A DNA stretch of 64,000 nt from Siphonodentalium dalli (GCA_032622095.1 CP136066.1:169396664-169460663); one strand, 5' to 3'; positions 49,715-62,894 are shown, counted from the stretch's first letter. Made by a program: numbers and translations. Notes: a model not told the origin generated them from the sequence alone.

Positions 49715-50015
49715 TGACATGATAGCGTCACCAAATTCACCCTCCGTGAACCTAATTCTGCTTGGGCCTATGGGAGACCGAGGATCAGATTGAAGTTCTC
49801 AGTTGAAGTTGGTGATGTTCACCCATTAGTCACCTCGATTATGCAATGTATCTTCTGCAAACTAAACAGAAGGGAATTTTTTTTAATTTTAGACAATAGA
49901 TACTTCCCAAAAAAACTAGACACATAAGCAGAGGGTGAATTTCGTCATGCTAGCCAGTTATGCGGGTTAGCGTAACTAAATTCACCCCTTGGGGGACCTC
50001 GTTCTGCCATACATG
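49715..50015 (+). mobile_element. MITE, same family as 50931-51306
   Basis: 'gcgtcaccaaattcaccc', 'gttggtgatgttcaccca', and at the right 'gagggtgaatttcgtcat', 'gctagccagttatgc', 'gggggacctcgttctgcc'. Terminal repeats are incomplete. Confidence 0.7.
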
Positions 50016-50489
50016 GTGTTAATTAAAACCACGTTCTCGATCTCGGAACATGCAACCTAAATTACAATTTAGTTTTAGTAAATAAAGCGCAATGGTAGTT
50101 AAACTAATTAACACATGATCTTCAAATTTAAATGTTGTGAGGACGAATGATTCCTGTGATATTTTGAAACTTGACGATGGGAGTTTAGGGTCAACCAGGT
50201 CAGGCACATCCTGAATCTAACTAATAATTTGAAGTCGACAGTGGCAAATTTACTATTTGTATAATTTCGTGGATACTGAGGGGTCACCAATTCCAGTGCA
50301 AAGACAAATTGCACAATCTAACAACATTACATCAAATGAAAAGTTTCCAGATTTAATCACCATTTAATTAACTAATGGCACAAGTCCGCTGCCTTTCTAA
50401 ATATAATTTACATTACGACACAATAGTACCTTCATAATACTATTTGGACAAATTGAAAGTTAACTAACTTATGGCATCATCATTAAAGA
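50016..50489. other. Non-coding spacer
   Basis: No coding frame or partner repeat recognised. Confidence 0.45.
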
Positions 50490-50880
50490 CATATTATGTA
50501 CTTATTCGGGTGCGTGAAACTGATAAGTTAGTATTCAGGAGCTATGACAACTGGAGGAATGTAACATTCTACTAACATCGCCGAAAATTTAAAGCAAATC
50601 GACCATACCACTCCATAGAAAACATCATCAAACCTACGCTCAATTGTAAATATTAGGTACTCAATTCGGGACGAGTCTATCTGCTATAAACTTACGAAAA
50701 CGATTTCGCCATCGAGAGTCACTGCATTTAATTCATATATAAGATGACGGTGTGTGTTGTCAATTTGGAAATACTATTTGCAAACATTACTACTTTGAAC
50801 AAGATTATTCTCTATTGCTATTTGATCACCATACCGGAGGGTTTCACATCATTTTACTCAATCGAGACGTGCCATTTCGT
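50490..50880 (+). repeat. Dispersed repeat (about 370-400 bp), copy 3
   Basis: 'gaaactgataagttagt', 'gtaacattctactaac', 'accataccactccatag', 'cactgcatttaattcat' and 'ggagggtttcacatca' match 31095-31475 in the same orientation. Confidence 0.75.
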
Positions 50881-50930
50881 CACAGAAGCAAACATTGTAC
50901 CGAATTAGTGCGACACTGATTTCAAATAGC

Positions 50931-51306
50931 GTGTCTGTCATTTGCAGAGCATAGCGGGCTAGCATCACCAAATTCACCCTCTGTGGACCTCATTCTGCTT
51001 AGGCCTCATCTTCTGGGAAGTATCTGTGGTATCAAATTAACATTGTTTTTAGTTACGTTTTCCCATCTGAGAAGTTTCTATATCCCCTAATTTGCAGAAG
51101 ATAAAATCCATAATCGAGGCGCCCAATGGGTAAACATCACCAACTTCAACTGGGGAACTTCAATTTGATCCTAGGTCTGCCATAGCAGTTGAGGGCCTAA
51201 GCAGAATGAGGTCCACAGAGGGTGAATTTAGTTATGCTAGCCCGCAATGCGGGGTAGCGTCACTAAATTCGCCCTCTGGGGACCTCATTCTGCAAATTAC
51301 AGACAC
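50931..51306 (+). mobile_element. Complete MITE, 376 bp
   Basis: Terminal inverted repeat GTGTCTGTCATTTGCAGA at 50931 against TCTGCAAATTACAGACAC ending at 51306. The right 93 bp (51199-51291) is itself a palindrome around 'gcccgcaatgcgggg', with 'gcagaatgaggtcc' and 'ggacctcattctgc' as its ends. Relatives at 3630-5090 (split), 9045-9392 and 49715-50015. Confidence 0.85.
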
Positions 51307-51528
51307 GTTATTATAGAATTCACAAAACGGCAATACCCATATTCAACTACTATAGTTAAATATAACTATAATAGTTCAATTCGGGATATACCTGAATCTG
51401 ACCTGTTAACATTTGTCCTACATTAGAAATATAGCCTACAAATACGTGACACAACCATATACAACCATATACAACAAAGCACCGTAACAAAAACGTCATT
51501 CATCAGCCAGCAACCAATATATGACATA

Positions 51529-51706
51529 TACAGTAATGCTCTAATTAATCGACCTCCTAACCACAGCAGAATTATGGGTAACTTTTCAGGATTTAGTCGG
51601 AAATATGGCTTGTTGAAATTCATCGGAAAGCTCTCCCCTAAATTCCTGAAAAGTTACCCATAATTATGCTGTGGTTAAGAGGTCGATTAATTAGAGCATT
51701 ACCGTA
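51529..51706. mobile_element. Foldback MITE bounded by TA, 178 bp
   Basis: Begins TACAGTAATGCTC, ends GAGCATTACCGTA. The arms carry 'ccacagcagaattatggg' and 'taacttttcagga'. TA at both ends suits a Tc1/mariner-type insertion. Same family as 60159-60375. Confidence 0.85.
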
Positions 51707-52080
51707 GGCCCATCATGTGACCAGCAGTTCCATGCTCTACGCATGTCACGTCCATCAGTCTACTTCAGTATATAATTCACTATCCGCATGGGTCTCCGGC
51801 GTGTGTCCATCGCACCGTTATGTTCACCATTGTAATCATGTCTGGCACAAGCATCCCCGACGTGCGTAGAACGCAATCGTCACCAGTGTGATCCACGAAC
51901 GAACAGCCCATACTCTAATAATGCCCTTACACAGCTATCCTGTTGCAATCATTATCCGTCATCAGTTCACCAACAGGGATGAAGATTTGCCCATCTGGAT
52001 TAGCACAGTCGACGGTAAGACGAACACTAAACTGATACGCCAGCTTTACGTCATAGTTTACGTCACTCGTCAGTATTGCG
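51707..52080. other. 3' flank of the PDZ gene
   Basis: Should hold the 3' untranslated region of the minus-strand PDZ gene; no AATAAA close to the stop codon was noticed. Confidence 0.4.
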
Positions 52081-55000
52081 TCAACAATCTGCGTCATCAG
52101 ACGGCACGTTGACGTTCACCGTATACATTCGCGGCCCGTCGTGTGAGGTGGATGAGATAAATGTATGACCGGATTGTGACCCTTTTTGCTCGAATGATGA
52201 CGTATCTATGACGTCTGTTTTGTATGTGGTCCGTATGGGGGACATATCGGGCGATAATCCGTCAGATCCATGTCGCCCGTTAGCAACGTAAACGGGCGAT
52301 TCACTCCGGCTTGACGGATTCGAATCAGTCAAGTCGGAAATATTAGCAAGGTCCTCCATCGCCTGGAAACGATTAATCGCTTGTGACGTAAAATCTCCAC
52401 CGAGATCCTCTATCCTGACGTCGATTTGGTCATCGTCGTTCAGTATCTTTCGGTCCGTTTCATCATCAAATTCATCAATCCTGTTGTTGTCCGTCCAGTC
52501 AGCAACTTCAGAATCCTGTGGAATATCAGAAAAGGAACCGGATCTTACTAACCGTTTTCCGGACCAATCCAAGTTTACCGGGTTTGATTCGACATTTTGC
52601 TTCCGTTCTTGTTTAAGTGAACCAGCCCTTAAGGTTTTGATTTCACTATCTATCGGGTCGAGATTCCGCGTTTCGGATAGCGCTTTAGTCACTTTCAGTT
52701 TAACTGATTTTTCCAAATTTGGTTTTCGACTATATGAGAAATCTTCACCAAAGTCGAAAGATTCACTATATTTTTTCTTCTTCGAATTAGATTTTTCGGT
52801 TTTGATCTCGTCTTCGATGTCGTCCAGTTCTGACATAGATATGTTATAAGAAACGCCACTTTGACCTTCTTTGACTCTTTTGCTTGGTTTTAATTTGAAT
52901 ATATCAAAGCCAGATTCAATGGGCATGAAAACAAATTCAGATGGTTTCTGTTCACTTACAAGTACCTTGTTCTCTGTCTGACCGTCGTTAAGTATTATGC
53001 CGCCGCTGCTTGTGCTGCTTCCTGAACCCTTCCGTTCGTTGCTAGTGACGTTGCTAGGGACGTTGCTAGGGACATCGCTGTGTTTATAGCGAACAGACAG
53101 TTCAGTTTTTATATCGGACTGCCTCATCTGTGGAAACGAGATCGCCTTCAAGTCTCGACTCGCTTTGATTGGAGTTATCTCGCCTTCGACGATAGACGTT
53201 CTCTCATGGGGTGAAGGTTTCATCGGCGTGCTGGTATAACCCGATGAAACCTCAGTGAAAGTAGATTCATTTCCTAGGGAAGACATGTCTATGCTACTGA
53301 CTCCAAGTTCCACTGGTGTGAAATTGAAAGTTTCATTAAAGGTAGCATTTCGTTCTTTTTGTTCGGGTATTATGACATCTTCGTTACAGTCCGTGTCCTG
53401 TTCGCCCACAAGTCGCGGAACTGAACTCACAGCCGACACTGAGGTAGATAATATGATATCATCGATAGAAGTCCCACTAATATCACTGAGGTTCACATCG
53501 GCCGACGAATCTTCGAGGGATAATTTCTTTTTTCTTCTTTCTGGTTTCGTGGGCGTTGTAGCGGTTGGATCGAAACTCACTTGAGATTCAACTGCAATCG
53601 ATTCTGAACTCTCAATAGCACTTTCACCTACTTTATCATCTGAGTCCACTTTCAAATCCGTTACGTTTGAATTCTCGTCTACGTTTTTGTTAGAAACTTT
53701 GCTAAACAAGTCAGCGAATTCAAATGCGGCTTCGTATTTCGACGTTTCATGTTGGTCGGTTTCCGCAGTTTCCACCGGCGCACTTTCGGCAACTTCCACC
53801 GTAGAAGACAAAATAACCTCATGGTCAACATTATCTTTAGGATCGACTTCATCTGAACTCAACTCTACTTCAGCATTAGGAATCGAGAATCCAGCGTCAT
53901 CAACCAACCGATCAATATCGCTATCCGAGCGGCCTCGTTCTGAAATGTCCGGATGAACGGTGGCGGAAATAACCGATTTGGGCCGATCGTCCTTCACACT
54001 TATATCATTGGCGTTAACATCCGAACTATTCCGAGCCTCGTCAAATTTCTCCCGGAACGAATCGCTATCCGGAATCGGCGTTTTGCGGTTGGGTTTCATT
54101 TCGCTGTGGCGGCGTTTTGGTGATTTCACGCTCGGATGCTTCCCGATTCGCATGAGTGCGTCCATCGACTGACTGCGGTATAACGGGTGACTCAGACTGG
54201 CTTCCGAATCGCTCGTGCGCCGCTCAGTTCTGGTCGTCTTCTCTTTTTGCAATGAGACTTTCACCGGATATGGAGACGCGTAGCTGAGTATCGTTAACGC
54301 GTCCTCAAACACCATATTCTCAAACGAGATGGTGACACTTCTGATGCGATCACCTGAAATATAAGAACATTAATGAATACCGATCGCATTTTATGGGGTG
54401 TGCATATAATACATCATATGGCGTATTTCTATTTTACCGGACTCGATGGCAGATCCGGAGTCATTAGCCAGCCATCACTTTGCCGGATTCGATTGCTGAG
54501 TCACGGGTTTGCACTTTACATGTACTGACGTAATTTTGGAGACGCTAATATTATCGAAATATTTGCGGACAGGTGATGTTGTACAATCACTTCTTAACGA
54601 TAATGTTTATAATTTTCGGAATTAATATTCCATTCCTTGGCCACGGTTATGTACCTGGATGACATCACTTACCAACTTTAATTTTACCGGATTCGATGGC
54701 GGGTCCACGGTTATGAACCTGACTGACGTAAATGCCGTCCCGCATGCTGCCTGATATGTTGAATCCAAGACCAATGAAATCCTGGCTCTGAAGCCAAACA
54801 CTGACGACCTCAGGGTCCTGCGAGTGACAAAAAATAATTTGTTAAACATTTCATTGCGGGAGTTGTGCTGGTGCAGCATTGATTTTAACCCATTTATTGT
54901 AACCCACACTTTACAATATATATTACACATGTTAAATATAATAAATGATGATATGTGTGTGGACACATAAGACCGGAGTACAAGACAGTTGCCGAACTTA

Positions 55001-58000
55001 TCGGAGCTCCTCTCCCCTGGCATTTATTGATACAAAATATAAGTAAAGAGATGGTTTTATTTTCAGATGTATTGTAGAAGTTGCTGTTTACATGTGGCTA
55101 TTGGAGTTGCTATGGTCTCGCAGTTGGAGGTAAGAGAAATTATGATAATTATGAGGAAACGGTCTGTCGATTATATAAATGATCGTACTGTCTCAAATAA
55201 GCAAATTTAGTGTTCCACTGTAGTGCGATACACCACACAAGAGATCTGTTTCTGACAATGACCACATTAAGTTCATCCAAACTGTGCAGCATTACGTATC
55301 GTGTGGCAGTGCATTCTCTTACATATGCGAGTCTCCCATATGGAGCCTCGCACGAATAAGGCAATGCACTGGTTTACACGGTCAAGGTAAATATCGTTTG
55401 GCCAATGTATATTCTCTGATATATACGAGGCTCACTATGGGAGACTCGCATGTATAAGAAAATGCATTGGCAAAATTTCAGGAAACTGCAGTATAGTGCT
55501 TAGGGATTGCATCTTGTCGGGGATTGTCTTGTTAATAGTCATATGAGCGTTCCCTAGTTAAGTATGTGCTTGCATTCCATGAATTATTTAGAGCAATATA
55601 CAGAGGTATACCGATGTGTAAATGTATTCTCCATTTCAGTTTTGGAACAGGCCGTGTGACTTTATGCACTATGTCTAGCGATTAGTTTACGGTTAAACCA
55701 CAATCATATCAGTCGAGAACATGTACTCGACACAAAAGACATAAGTCAATAATTCGTTTGAATCCACTTATAGTACTAAACTGTCAACACGTAAACTTTT
55801 GCGTGATATGTCTAGCCACTTGTAAACGAAACGAAATTCCAAACGTCTTTATTGCGTTCCTGTAACCGTATAGTTTATGTAAGTGTCCTTAAGTTGGTCA
55901 CATACGGCGTTTCCAAATAGCGTTATAAGTATTTATAACAATAGTATACTACTGTATGCATTTATAGTTATCAATAGTATTCCCTGCTAGCTACTTGTAT
56001 AGGTGCATTTTATTTTCAAATATAACAAGTGGGGATATCAGACTGTCTGTCGGTCTGAGGCAACGGATGTGACCAATACTTATAAACAATATTGATTAAA
56101 ACACACCATCGACGTGTTTGTCTGTGGCAACGGATGTGGGCTATACTTATATACCTTATTGGTTACAACAAATCATCAAGATTACGCAATCGCTACGAAA
56201 ATGTATCATATATTGCTATAATGATGTGTACACATACTGCTAATAATGGGTGTGGCCATGCACACCAGATGCAGTACGTTAAGAGTGTGCAATAAGCAAA
56301 CCGATCAACACCGTGGCGACTATATTTATAAACTTTATTGATTACCAAACATCAAGAAAATATATCATAATGACGTATGCAAATATACTGCTAATAATTG
56401 GCGTGGCCATTTCTATCACATATGAGTCAGTAAATCTGTTAAAAGCTTGCTGAAGGTTTCTGCTCTTATCTAAAATCACGCATGGGTTACGCAACCAATT
56501 GCTGACAAAAGGCCAGTTGCCTGAAGAGAAATAAATACCTTTCTTTCAGATATGTCAGTTAACAATAATTGCTAATCACATTAGTTCCTGGTAAAGTTAC
56601 TTCGTCGGGTCCAGCTCAAAACAGTGTGTGTAATGTTGGTAAAGTCTGTCAATATCTATACATACATGTATGTACATGTATGTCGTCAGAATGTTAATTA
56701 AGAAATACATTTAGTGGGTGTGTGTGTTATTGTGGGATACGGCGCTGTGGTCGTTGGGGCACATTGTGTAAACCACGAAACTGTTCACACTAAATGTTTC
56801 TCAAACGACAACAGCGCCGTATCCCCAACAACAACACACACACAGCCATTACTTTCATTTCTTACATTTATAACGCTTTGAGATGATTCATTCCCATAAA
56901 AAGCTGAAAGTATTCTGATTAATTTTCACAAAATTTGTCGAGACTTTGAGACTAGCACACGCAGCACACTAAGTCAGTCGAGATTTCGAAGAACTTAGCA
57001 ACGATCATGTCATCGATATAAATAACTGACTTCAGCTGAAAATTGGTTTAACTTTTAAAGGCACGCCCAATTATTCTGCTGACTGCTTTTAGAGGTAATG
57101 TCAATAATTTGTTATGTAATTTGATTGATGGTGCAAAAAGCTTATCAGTATAATCGTATTAAAATACAGATATATGTGATATATACAAACTAAGTTCTGT
57201 TATACAACTGTTTGTCCTATGGAACAAAATTCGAACAAGGATTGTGACGATGACTAATACTGATAATGTCTAACGATCTGCATGCACAACGTGTGTCCCT
57301 TCAGATAGAGTGTGTTAGTATAAAACAAGTGCTAACAACAAATTACCGCAGAGCGTGCTATAAGTTAGAACCAGAGAGAAAGGTATGCAACAGTCTGCAT
57401 GACTAACTACTGAGTTTCTACTATATAAATCAGCAACAATTAACATATATTTATCTCCTTCTTACATGTAGATTTATGAGAGGTTTACACTGTATATACC
57501 AGTGAAATAGGAGATAAAAGGGATTTAATTTTTCACTCACATACCATTTCAATCAACATACAGAAAGCCCATAATTGAGCATAAAGTTAGTATCAAGCCT
57601 AATGGAGGCAATGGCAGCCCCATGGAGGCAATGACAGCCCAATGGAGGCAATGACACCATTTTCAACCAAACTTTGCGATATATTCCAACCGTTCATATG
57701 TATAAATATTGGAAGAAACTCCAGTCTGGGTGCTATTGAGGGGTTGAGCCAGGTCTGAATATTATATGTGGTGTTATCGTAATGAAGTAAGTTGAACCTT
57801 CCATGACTGAAAATTCCTGAATTTTTGTGAAAACCCTGTGGCAATGCATTCTCTTATATATACGCGAGTCTTCCATATGGAGACTCTCATTTATAAGATA
57901 ATGCACTGGCACATGATATTTAATGCTGACCATGAAAGGGTTAACACACTTCGAATGGCACGAATAAGAATAATTTAAATGAGGTGGAGAAGCCCAAAAT

Positions 58001-58218
58001 ATTTCACAGAGTACAACGAATCCTACGTTCAAGTCACGTTGATGTTATGACTATAGGCATATGTTGGACAACAATTATTTACATAACGACTATGGAAATG
58101 GTTATTTGTAAAGTCAACGAACAATGTCTGTGTAAATACGATAGAAACTAAGCAGAGTTTCACGACTTGATACCTGACTTGACAAAATCAGCTCTCCATT
58201 CTTGTGTCGGTCGAAGTT
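52081..58218 (-). CDS. PDZ-domain protein with long acidic tail (3' part of gene)
   Basis: Three exons on the minus strand. 58218-58174 (45 nt, phase 0 at both ends) codes NFDRHKNGELILSSQ and is the least certain. 54817-54673 (145 nt) codes the first half of a PDZ domain: DPEVVSVWLQSQ, the ligand-binding loop IGLGFNI, then GIYVSQVHNRGPAIESGKI. 54353-52081 completes it with GDRIRSVTISFENMVFEDAL and then runs 756 residues to a TGA. All splice sites are GT-AG and the split glycine codon (G|GT) is correct. PDZ domains bind C-terminal or internal peptides at membranes and junctions. After the PDZ come Ser/Thr/Asp/Glu-rich residues with basic patches (KSPKRRHSE) and no second domain, so a disordered scaffold or adaptor is likely. 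The PDZ type (GDxIxxxTIxF) recalls AHNAK/periaxin-like proteins, but the orthologue was not identified. Upstream exons lie beyond 58218 or outside the window. Confidence 0.85.
55305..55471. repeat. Pair of short hairpins, 'CCAATGCATTCTC' family
   Basis: 55305-55372 and 55401-55471 are palindromes of about 70 bp with 'gcattctcttacatatgc' type arms, separated by a spacer 'ggtcaaggtaaatat'. The same two-hairpin arrangement with a related spacer is at 33852-34018 and 36763-36856. Confidence 0.85.
56699..56863. mobile_element. Hairpin MITE, 165 bp
   Basis: 'aagaaatacatttagtg', 'gtgtgtgtgtt' and 'gggatacggcgctgt' pair with 'acagcgccgtatccc', 'aacaacacacacac' and 'cattactttcatttctt'. Imperfect outer stem, strong inner stem. 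Confidence 0.75.
57840..57910. repeat. Short hairpin, 'CCAATGCATTCTC' family
   Basis: 'ggcaatgcattctctta' and 'gataatgcactggc' arms of a 71 bp palindrome, followed by 'acatg'. The flank 'gaaagggttaa' at 57936-57946 looks like a piggyBac-type right end, but no left partner was found. Confidence 0.8.
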
Positions 58219-59639
58219 CTGAATTGTTATCGAAGATTGTTAAATTAGGAGCAATTAGTCAGTAGAAAGATGAAACAATCTTGAATTGGATGTATTACAT
58301 ATACAATTTAGGCGTAATGATGAAATTATCGAGTCTGTAACAGACGCAAAAGAAAGCTGTCGGGGTATGTTAAAAGTATTAGGCGAGTAGTATTATATAG
58401 TGCTGCAGTTGTTCCGAAAAAATCTTTTTGATTGGTCAACAATAGAATACATGGCCAGTTAATAGCAATTACACTCAGCAATAGTTTTCTTTGATATTCT
58501 GGCCTTCTTGGGGCTCAACAATTATTACTAAATATATTGTTTTGCTCTATGACCCACTAGAGTCGGAGGCGATCAAATAAGTGCTGATTGGATTTGTATC
58601 TACACTGAAAATCTCGTCGAATGAAATTTTACTCAACATTTACTCAACCGTAGTGTAACTATACAACCAAGTAACGTTGACTAAAATGTTGAGTAAGCTA
58701 TTTCTACTCAACGATTTGAGTAAAATGTTCACCCAACACTAAAAGTGAAATCTCTAAACAACCAATTGTTGTTGCTCAACAGTTGACTGAAAAAAGTAGT
58801 TTTCTAGGAATATTTGTTGGAAAAATTCTCGAAACTGAACTGGATGATATATCCAGAATTAGCGACCGAATCAGATTTGGAAATATCGGGAAATTTATAA
58901 AATTGTTTGTGGTGTTCACTGAATTGGAACCACCGCCTTCAAAATGATTACTCTTTAATGAGGCGATGAACTCATGAAGTTTTGACATACCGATCAGCCA
59001 TCTCTCCCATCTCAATGTTGCATGTATAGATCCAAAAATAATGTTGCAACGTAGATTATACATCTCGAAATGACTACCACTATAGATGCACAGAGTTATA
59101 AATAGAGTTATTGTTCCTATAACTTTTATTCAACGTGTTGATTAAATCCGAAACAGATAACCCGATTTGTCAGTATAGAGTACTCGTTACTCAACCACTG
59201 AATACAACCCTGAATACAAACGTGTTGAGTATAGATTTTAGTCAAAAAGATAATCAACCTAAACCAACAAACATAAAAAAGGCCTGAATTAATTAACTAG
59301 GAGTGCATATCTAATGATAAAGGTGCAAATCGTACAGATGTAAATGAAAATCCCTAATGCGCGACAAGCACATTCAATATAGATAATTTGGCGCCATACC
59401 ATGAATAAAGTTTTATTATATGGTTGGCTATAAAAGAGTGGAAAATTGTTTGTAAACACTGACACGCACTATTCAATTAAGTAGGCTTTATAATTTAATT
59501 GAGATATAATTTAGCAACTCTGAGCATTAATAAGGCGCATATAATACAAATAATACCTGTTTGTTTGAATACATGAAACATCTCATCATTCGTGTCTAGA
59601 AGGAAATATCGAATTATCACTCAAGGCTTCAACTCTGGT
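58219..59639. other. Non-coding spacer or intron
   Basis: No exon recognised. Several 'ctcaac' and 'gttgagta' motifs in both orientations between 58630 and 59230 suggest an old, degraded inverted-repeat element. Confidence 0.4.
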
Positions 59640-60035
59640 CACGTGGACCTGCTAATATGCTACGATGCTGGTGGTTCTGCTTTTCGCGGTATTTGGATAA
59701 TCCGAGCGATTTGAGAAAAAAACATTGTGTGTATGAAACATTCAAGGACATACATATTGTTGAACAAATATGATAATGCCTGCGCTGGTGTTTCTAAAAC
59801 GACGTGAATAATCATCTTGTTTATAGTCGATTTTCAACAACTAATACAACTAGTATTAAACATATTTCGAAATAGATATGTTTTTAATGTTTGATACGCA
59901 TAATGGCCTTTCCTGTATAAGTTCAGATTATCAGAACACCGCGAAAAAGACAAATTAATAAAAAAAATATATAACGGTACTTTTTGTTAACAGCATCAGT
60001 TTGCCCTAACAGCAACATAGCAACTCAGCAGGACC
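59640..60035 (+). repeat. Diverged copy of part of the tandem-array unit
   Basis: 'gctaatatgctacgatg', 'aatgcctgcgctggtgtt', 'taatacaactagtatta', 'tcagattatcagaacacc' and 'cagcaggaccca' correspond in order to 33208-33640 of array unit 1, at about 75 % similarity. Confidence 0.7.
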
Positions 60036-60158
60036 CATGCACCAGCATCATAGCACATTAGTAGGACCAGTTGACCAGGGTAGGCATACAGTCGCTCGTG
60101 CAAATCAATATTTCTTTCCAGACACACGTGATATCTTTACGTACACAGACAAAAACTG

Positions 60159-60375
60159 TACAGTAATGCCCAAAGTAATTGACCACTTAACCACAGCAGA
60201 ATTATGGGTAATTTTTCAGGATTTAGTCGGAAATATGGCTTGTTGCTATTCATCGGAAAGCTCTCGCCGAGAGCTTTCCGATGAATGGCAACAAGCCATA
60301 TTTCCGACTGAATCCTGAAAAATTACCAATAATTCTGCTGTGGTTAAGTGGTCAATTACTTTGGGCATTACTGTA
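60159..60375. mobile_element. Foldback MITE bounded by TA, 217 bp, near-perfect palindrome
   Basis: TACAGTAATGCCC at the left and GGGCATTACTGTA at the right, with arms of about 105 bp meeting at 'ctctcgccgagag'. Same family as 51529-51706. An open frame runs through the palindrome and is incidental. Confidence 0.88.
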
Positions 60376-61574
60376 GGTATTCTCTATATATCATATTCGT
60401 GTATGGATTAGTAAATCCGTATACATGGGAGAGTTAATTATTGGGTAGTGACAAAATGATAGTTCGTGTCATTTCTATCTTCATCTAGTTATGAAGCTTA
60501 AAGATACTTCCACCATAGGTGGTAAATGCGCAAGTTGACATACCTTATGGATCTAAAATAAAATATTGTGTTTGAGTTAGTAAATACCTTGTACATGGGA
60601 GAAGTATATATTGTTATAGTTAGAGTTATTGTTCTTTGAAAACATCTAGTTATGGCTGAATTGTTGAACTGTTTAATGCGTAGAACCATCATTTAAGGTG
60701 AAACATACACCAAACATATATCAACTATGTACATGAAATATTTTAAATAGCATTTTAGCATTGTATTTCATCCCCTATATCTGTCTGACATATTTGTTTC
60801 AATATAGTTTATTACCTGTCGTATCAGGGGAATGCGGAAAAACGTTCCAGACACATATACGCTTTTTGTCATTTTGACCTCTCTTGGCACGAACCACCCA
60901 TTTTTTTTCAATTTGTTTACCATTGTGTTCTCAGAGACTCACCCCCTTTTTGGAAGATTTGTGACACATATCTTCATGTATACACGACAGCAAAACCCTT
61001 CATATGTTTTTTCGTTATTGGTACTGTGCAGTCCTTTGTTACAAAGTTGGCGACCCTTTTGGAAGTATATTGTCTCATACATATAGCTGTTGACTAATAT
61101 ACATGTACACAATATTTGATATGAATTTGAGTACCTTTGGGGCCTCGTTCTGTGCATGGTGAAGAACACCACACACTAATGCAGGAGAACACCAAAACAA
61201 ATTGATATAATTTAATATATGTAGTATGTTATCCATATATGTCAGACAGTGACAGACTGATGTAAGATATCTAGTTTCATTTTTGTGTTCAAAGTTTATT
61301 TTTGCTAAAGGATTGTTATGATTCGCAGCAGGTAGTGCGAATTTTCTTTTAATATATTATGTGTAGTTGATAGCTTATTTCATCATGTTCATTGGTTATG
61401 TTTGATTAAACTAATCTTGTGAGAACGGGGTCACTGGTCAGAGTCACTGGTGAAGTCTTGAATGACAATATATTCGGGCAACAACCGTGAACAGTGGTGA
61501 ATTATATGCATCCATGATCCAACAGAGGGGTTCAGTATGGGTTCTGAATTGATAACCCACTCATATATATATAG
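60376..61574. other. Non-coding spacer
   Basis: Two loosely similar segments, 'gtaaatccgtatacatggg' at 60413 and 'gtaaataccttgtacatgg' at 60580, hint at an old duplication. The plus-strand open frame 60832-61086 is hydrophobic but has no recognisable family or start context. Confidence 0.4.
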
Positions 61575-61722
61575 AATATCCATATACTTTGACGCGATAC
61601 AAGGTTTACCTTCGCGAGTACGATTCAGCAAATGGTGACCGAGCTTTAGCGAGGTCCCCCCATTTGCTGAATTATACGAGCGAAAATAAGCAATTGCATC
61701 TCGCGAAACTATATGGATATAG
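61575..61722. mobile_element. Hairpin MITE, about 148 bp
   Basis: 'aatatccatatactttg' pairs with 'aaactatatggatata', and 'cgattcagcaaatgg' with 'ccatttgctgaatta'. Centre at 'gagctttagcgaggt'. Confidence 0.75.
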
Positions 61723-62740
61723 TTTTTATCCATCACCAAAGTTTAAATGTCATTAGCATCTAGTAAATGTTCAAATGGGATAATAAATTAATGGGGAATT
61801 TCTTTCGGAAACATCTAAATCTATTGGAAGATTTTCTGTTGTAGTTCTGAGCACGTGACTTTATTATGATAGTAGAAGCAGCACGATCTATAATAAAGCC
61901 ATGGTTTATTTTGCAGCCTTTATATCTAGTAGACGACAAATGTGATGGATAAAACACTATATATAGTATATACTTCAGTGCATAATGTTTATTGCCATTT
62001 CTGCCTAAACATTGATGCTATATTTTGAAAAAACATATGCATGAGGAAAAGATGTTCAGCTTGGAGGGGAATTTTTTTTTTTTTTGCTGATGCATGTCCA
62101 ACAATTAACCCCCGCCTAAGTGTCAGGAACTCCCCCCCCTTTTGTCGTATAGGGTTATTTTTTAGTGTATGCGTTAGTGATGACCGTATACCTGGGAGAG
62201 GTAGTTATCATCAAGTGATCCGCATGATCCCTGTCTTTGTAATCCAGCACCCGGGAAGTCAGCCTTCGGGAGTGACGACCATGTTTTGTGAGATGGGTCG
62301 AAACTTTTAGTAGCCTGGAAAATCGTGTATTAGTAAAGGGATGATTATATTATAAGCATATATCGGAATAACAGGCAGTTATAATTTTATCTGATGATTG
62401 GGTGGGTGCCATACCATCTCCGAAACGAGGACTATGTTTTATTTAAGTAATAAATCTCGGTTTCCGAATATAATAATAATTTAAAGACATAATACCTAAT
62501 CATAAACTGAATCGATATAATTATATATAATAACATTACAACTCAGTGGAAATATCAATCTGGAAGTGCATTTTTTTAGTTGGAAATATTGGAAGTAAAA
62601 TTTCCAATTGTTATTTTTAGCTTACCAGGAAAAAGAAAATATGAAATATTGCCATCATTTTTATGGCACACGCATCGCGAAAAATCCACCAATTCATCCA
62701 CCCAATTTTACGTTGAAAACTACTAGTAAAACTATCTAAA
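61723..62740. other. Non-coding spacer
   Basis: No coding frame, RNA gene or partner repeat recognised; a T run (62069-62085) and a C run (62133-62140) are present. Confidence 0.45.
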
Positions 62741-62850
62741 TTGAGAACGCTCTTTATAATTTACTGTTTTGGGGTGACGGAACCATGGACGCGCTTTACA
62801 AAAGAAGTATCTTAAAACATTTATGTAATTTTTGGGAAGAGCGTTCTCAA
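62741..62850. mobile_element. Small MITE with 14-bp perfect terminal inverted repeats
   Basis: TTGAGAACGCTCTT (62741-62754) and AAGAGCGTTCTCAA (62837-62850). The core AAGAGCGTT also appears near 11865-11965 and inside the palindromic element near 21390 and 29437. Confidence 0.7.
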
Positions 62851-62894
62851 GTATACACATTGAGTGGAAATGCATAACTACCATAGATATTAAA

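Larger units (their letters stand above)
54818..58173. other. Large intron of the PDZ gene with hairpin repeats
   Basis: If the 45 nt exon is real, this is a single 3.36 kb intron. It holds hairpins at 55305-55372, 55401-55471, 56699-56863 and 57840-57910 and a threefold 'tggaggcaatgacagccc' direct repeat at 57602-57655. No other coding segment was recognised. Confidence 0.5.

Noticed and set aside
60037-60318. 93-codon frame on the plus strand
   Set aside because: Most of it lies within a perfect MITE palindrome and it ends inside the right arm.
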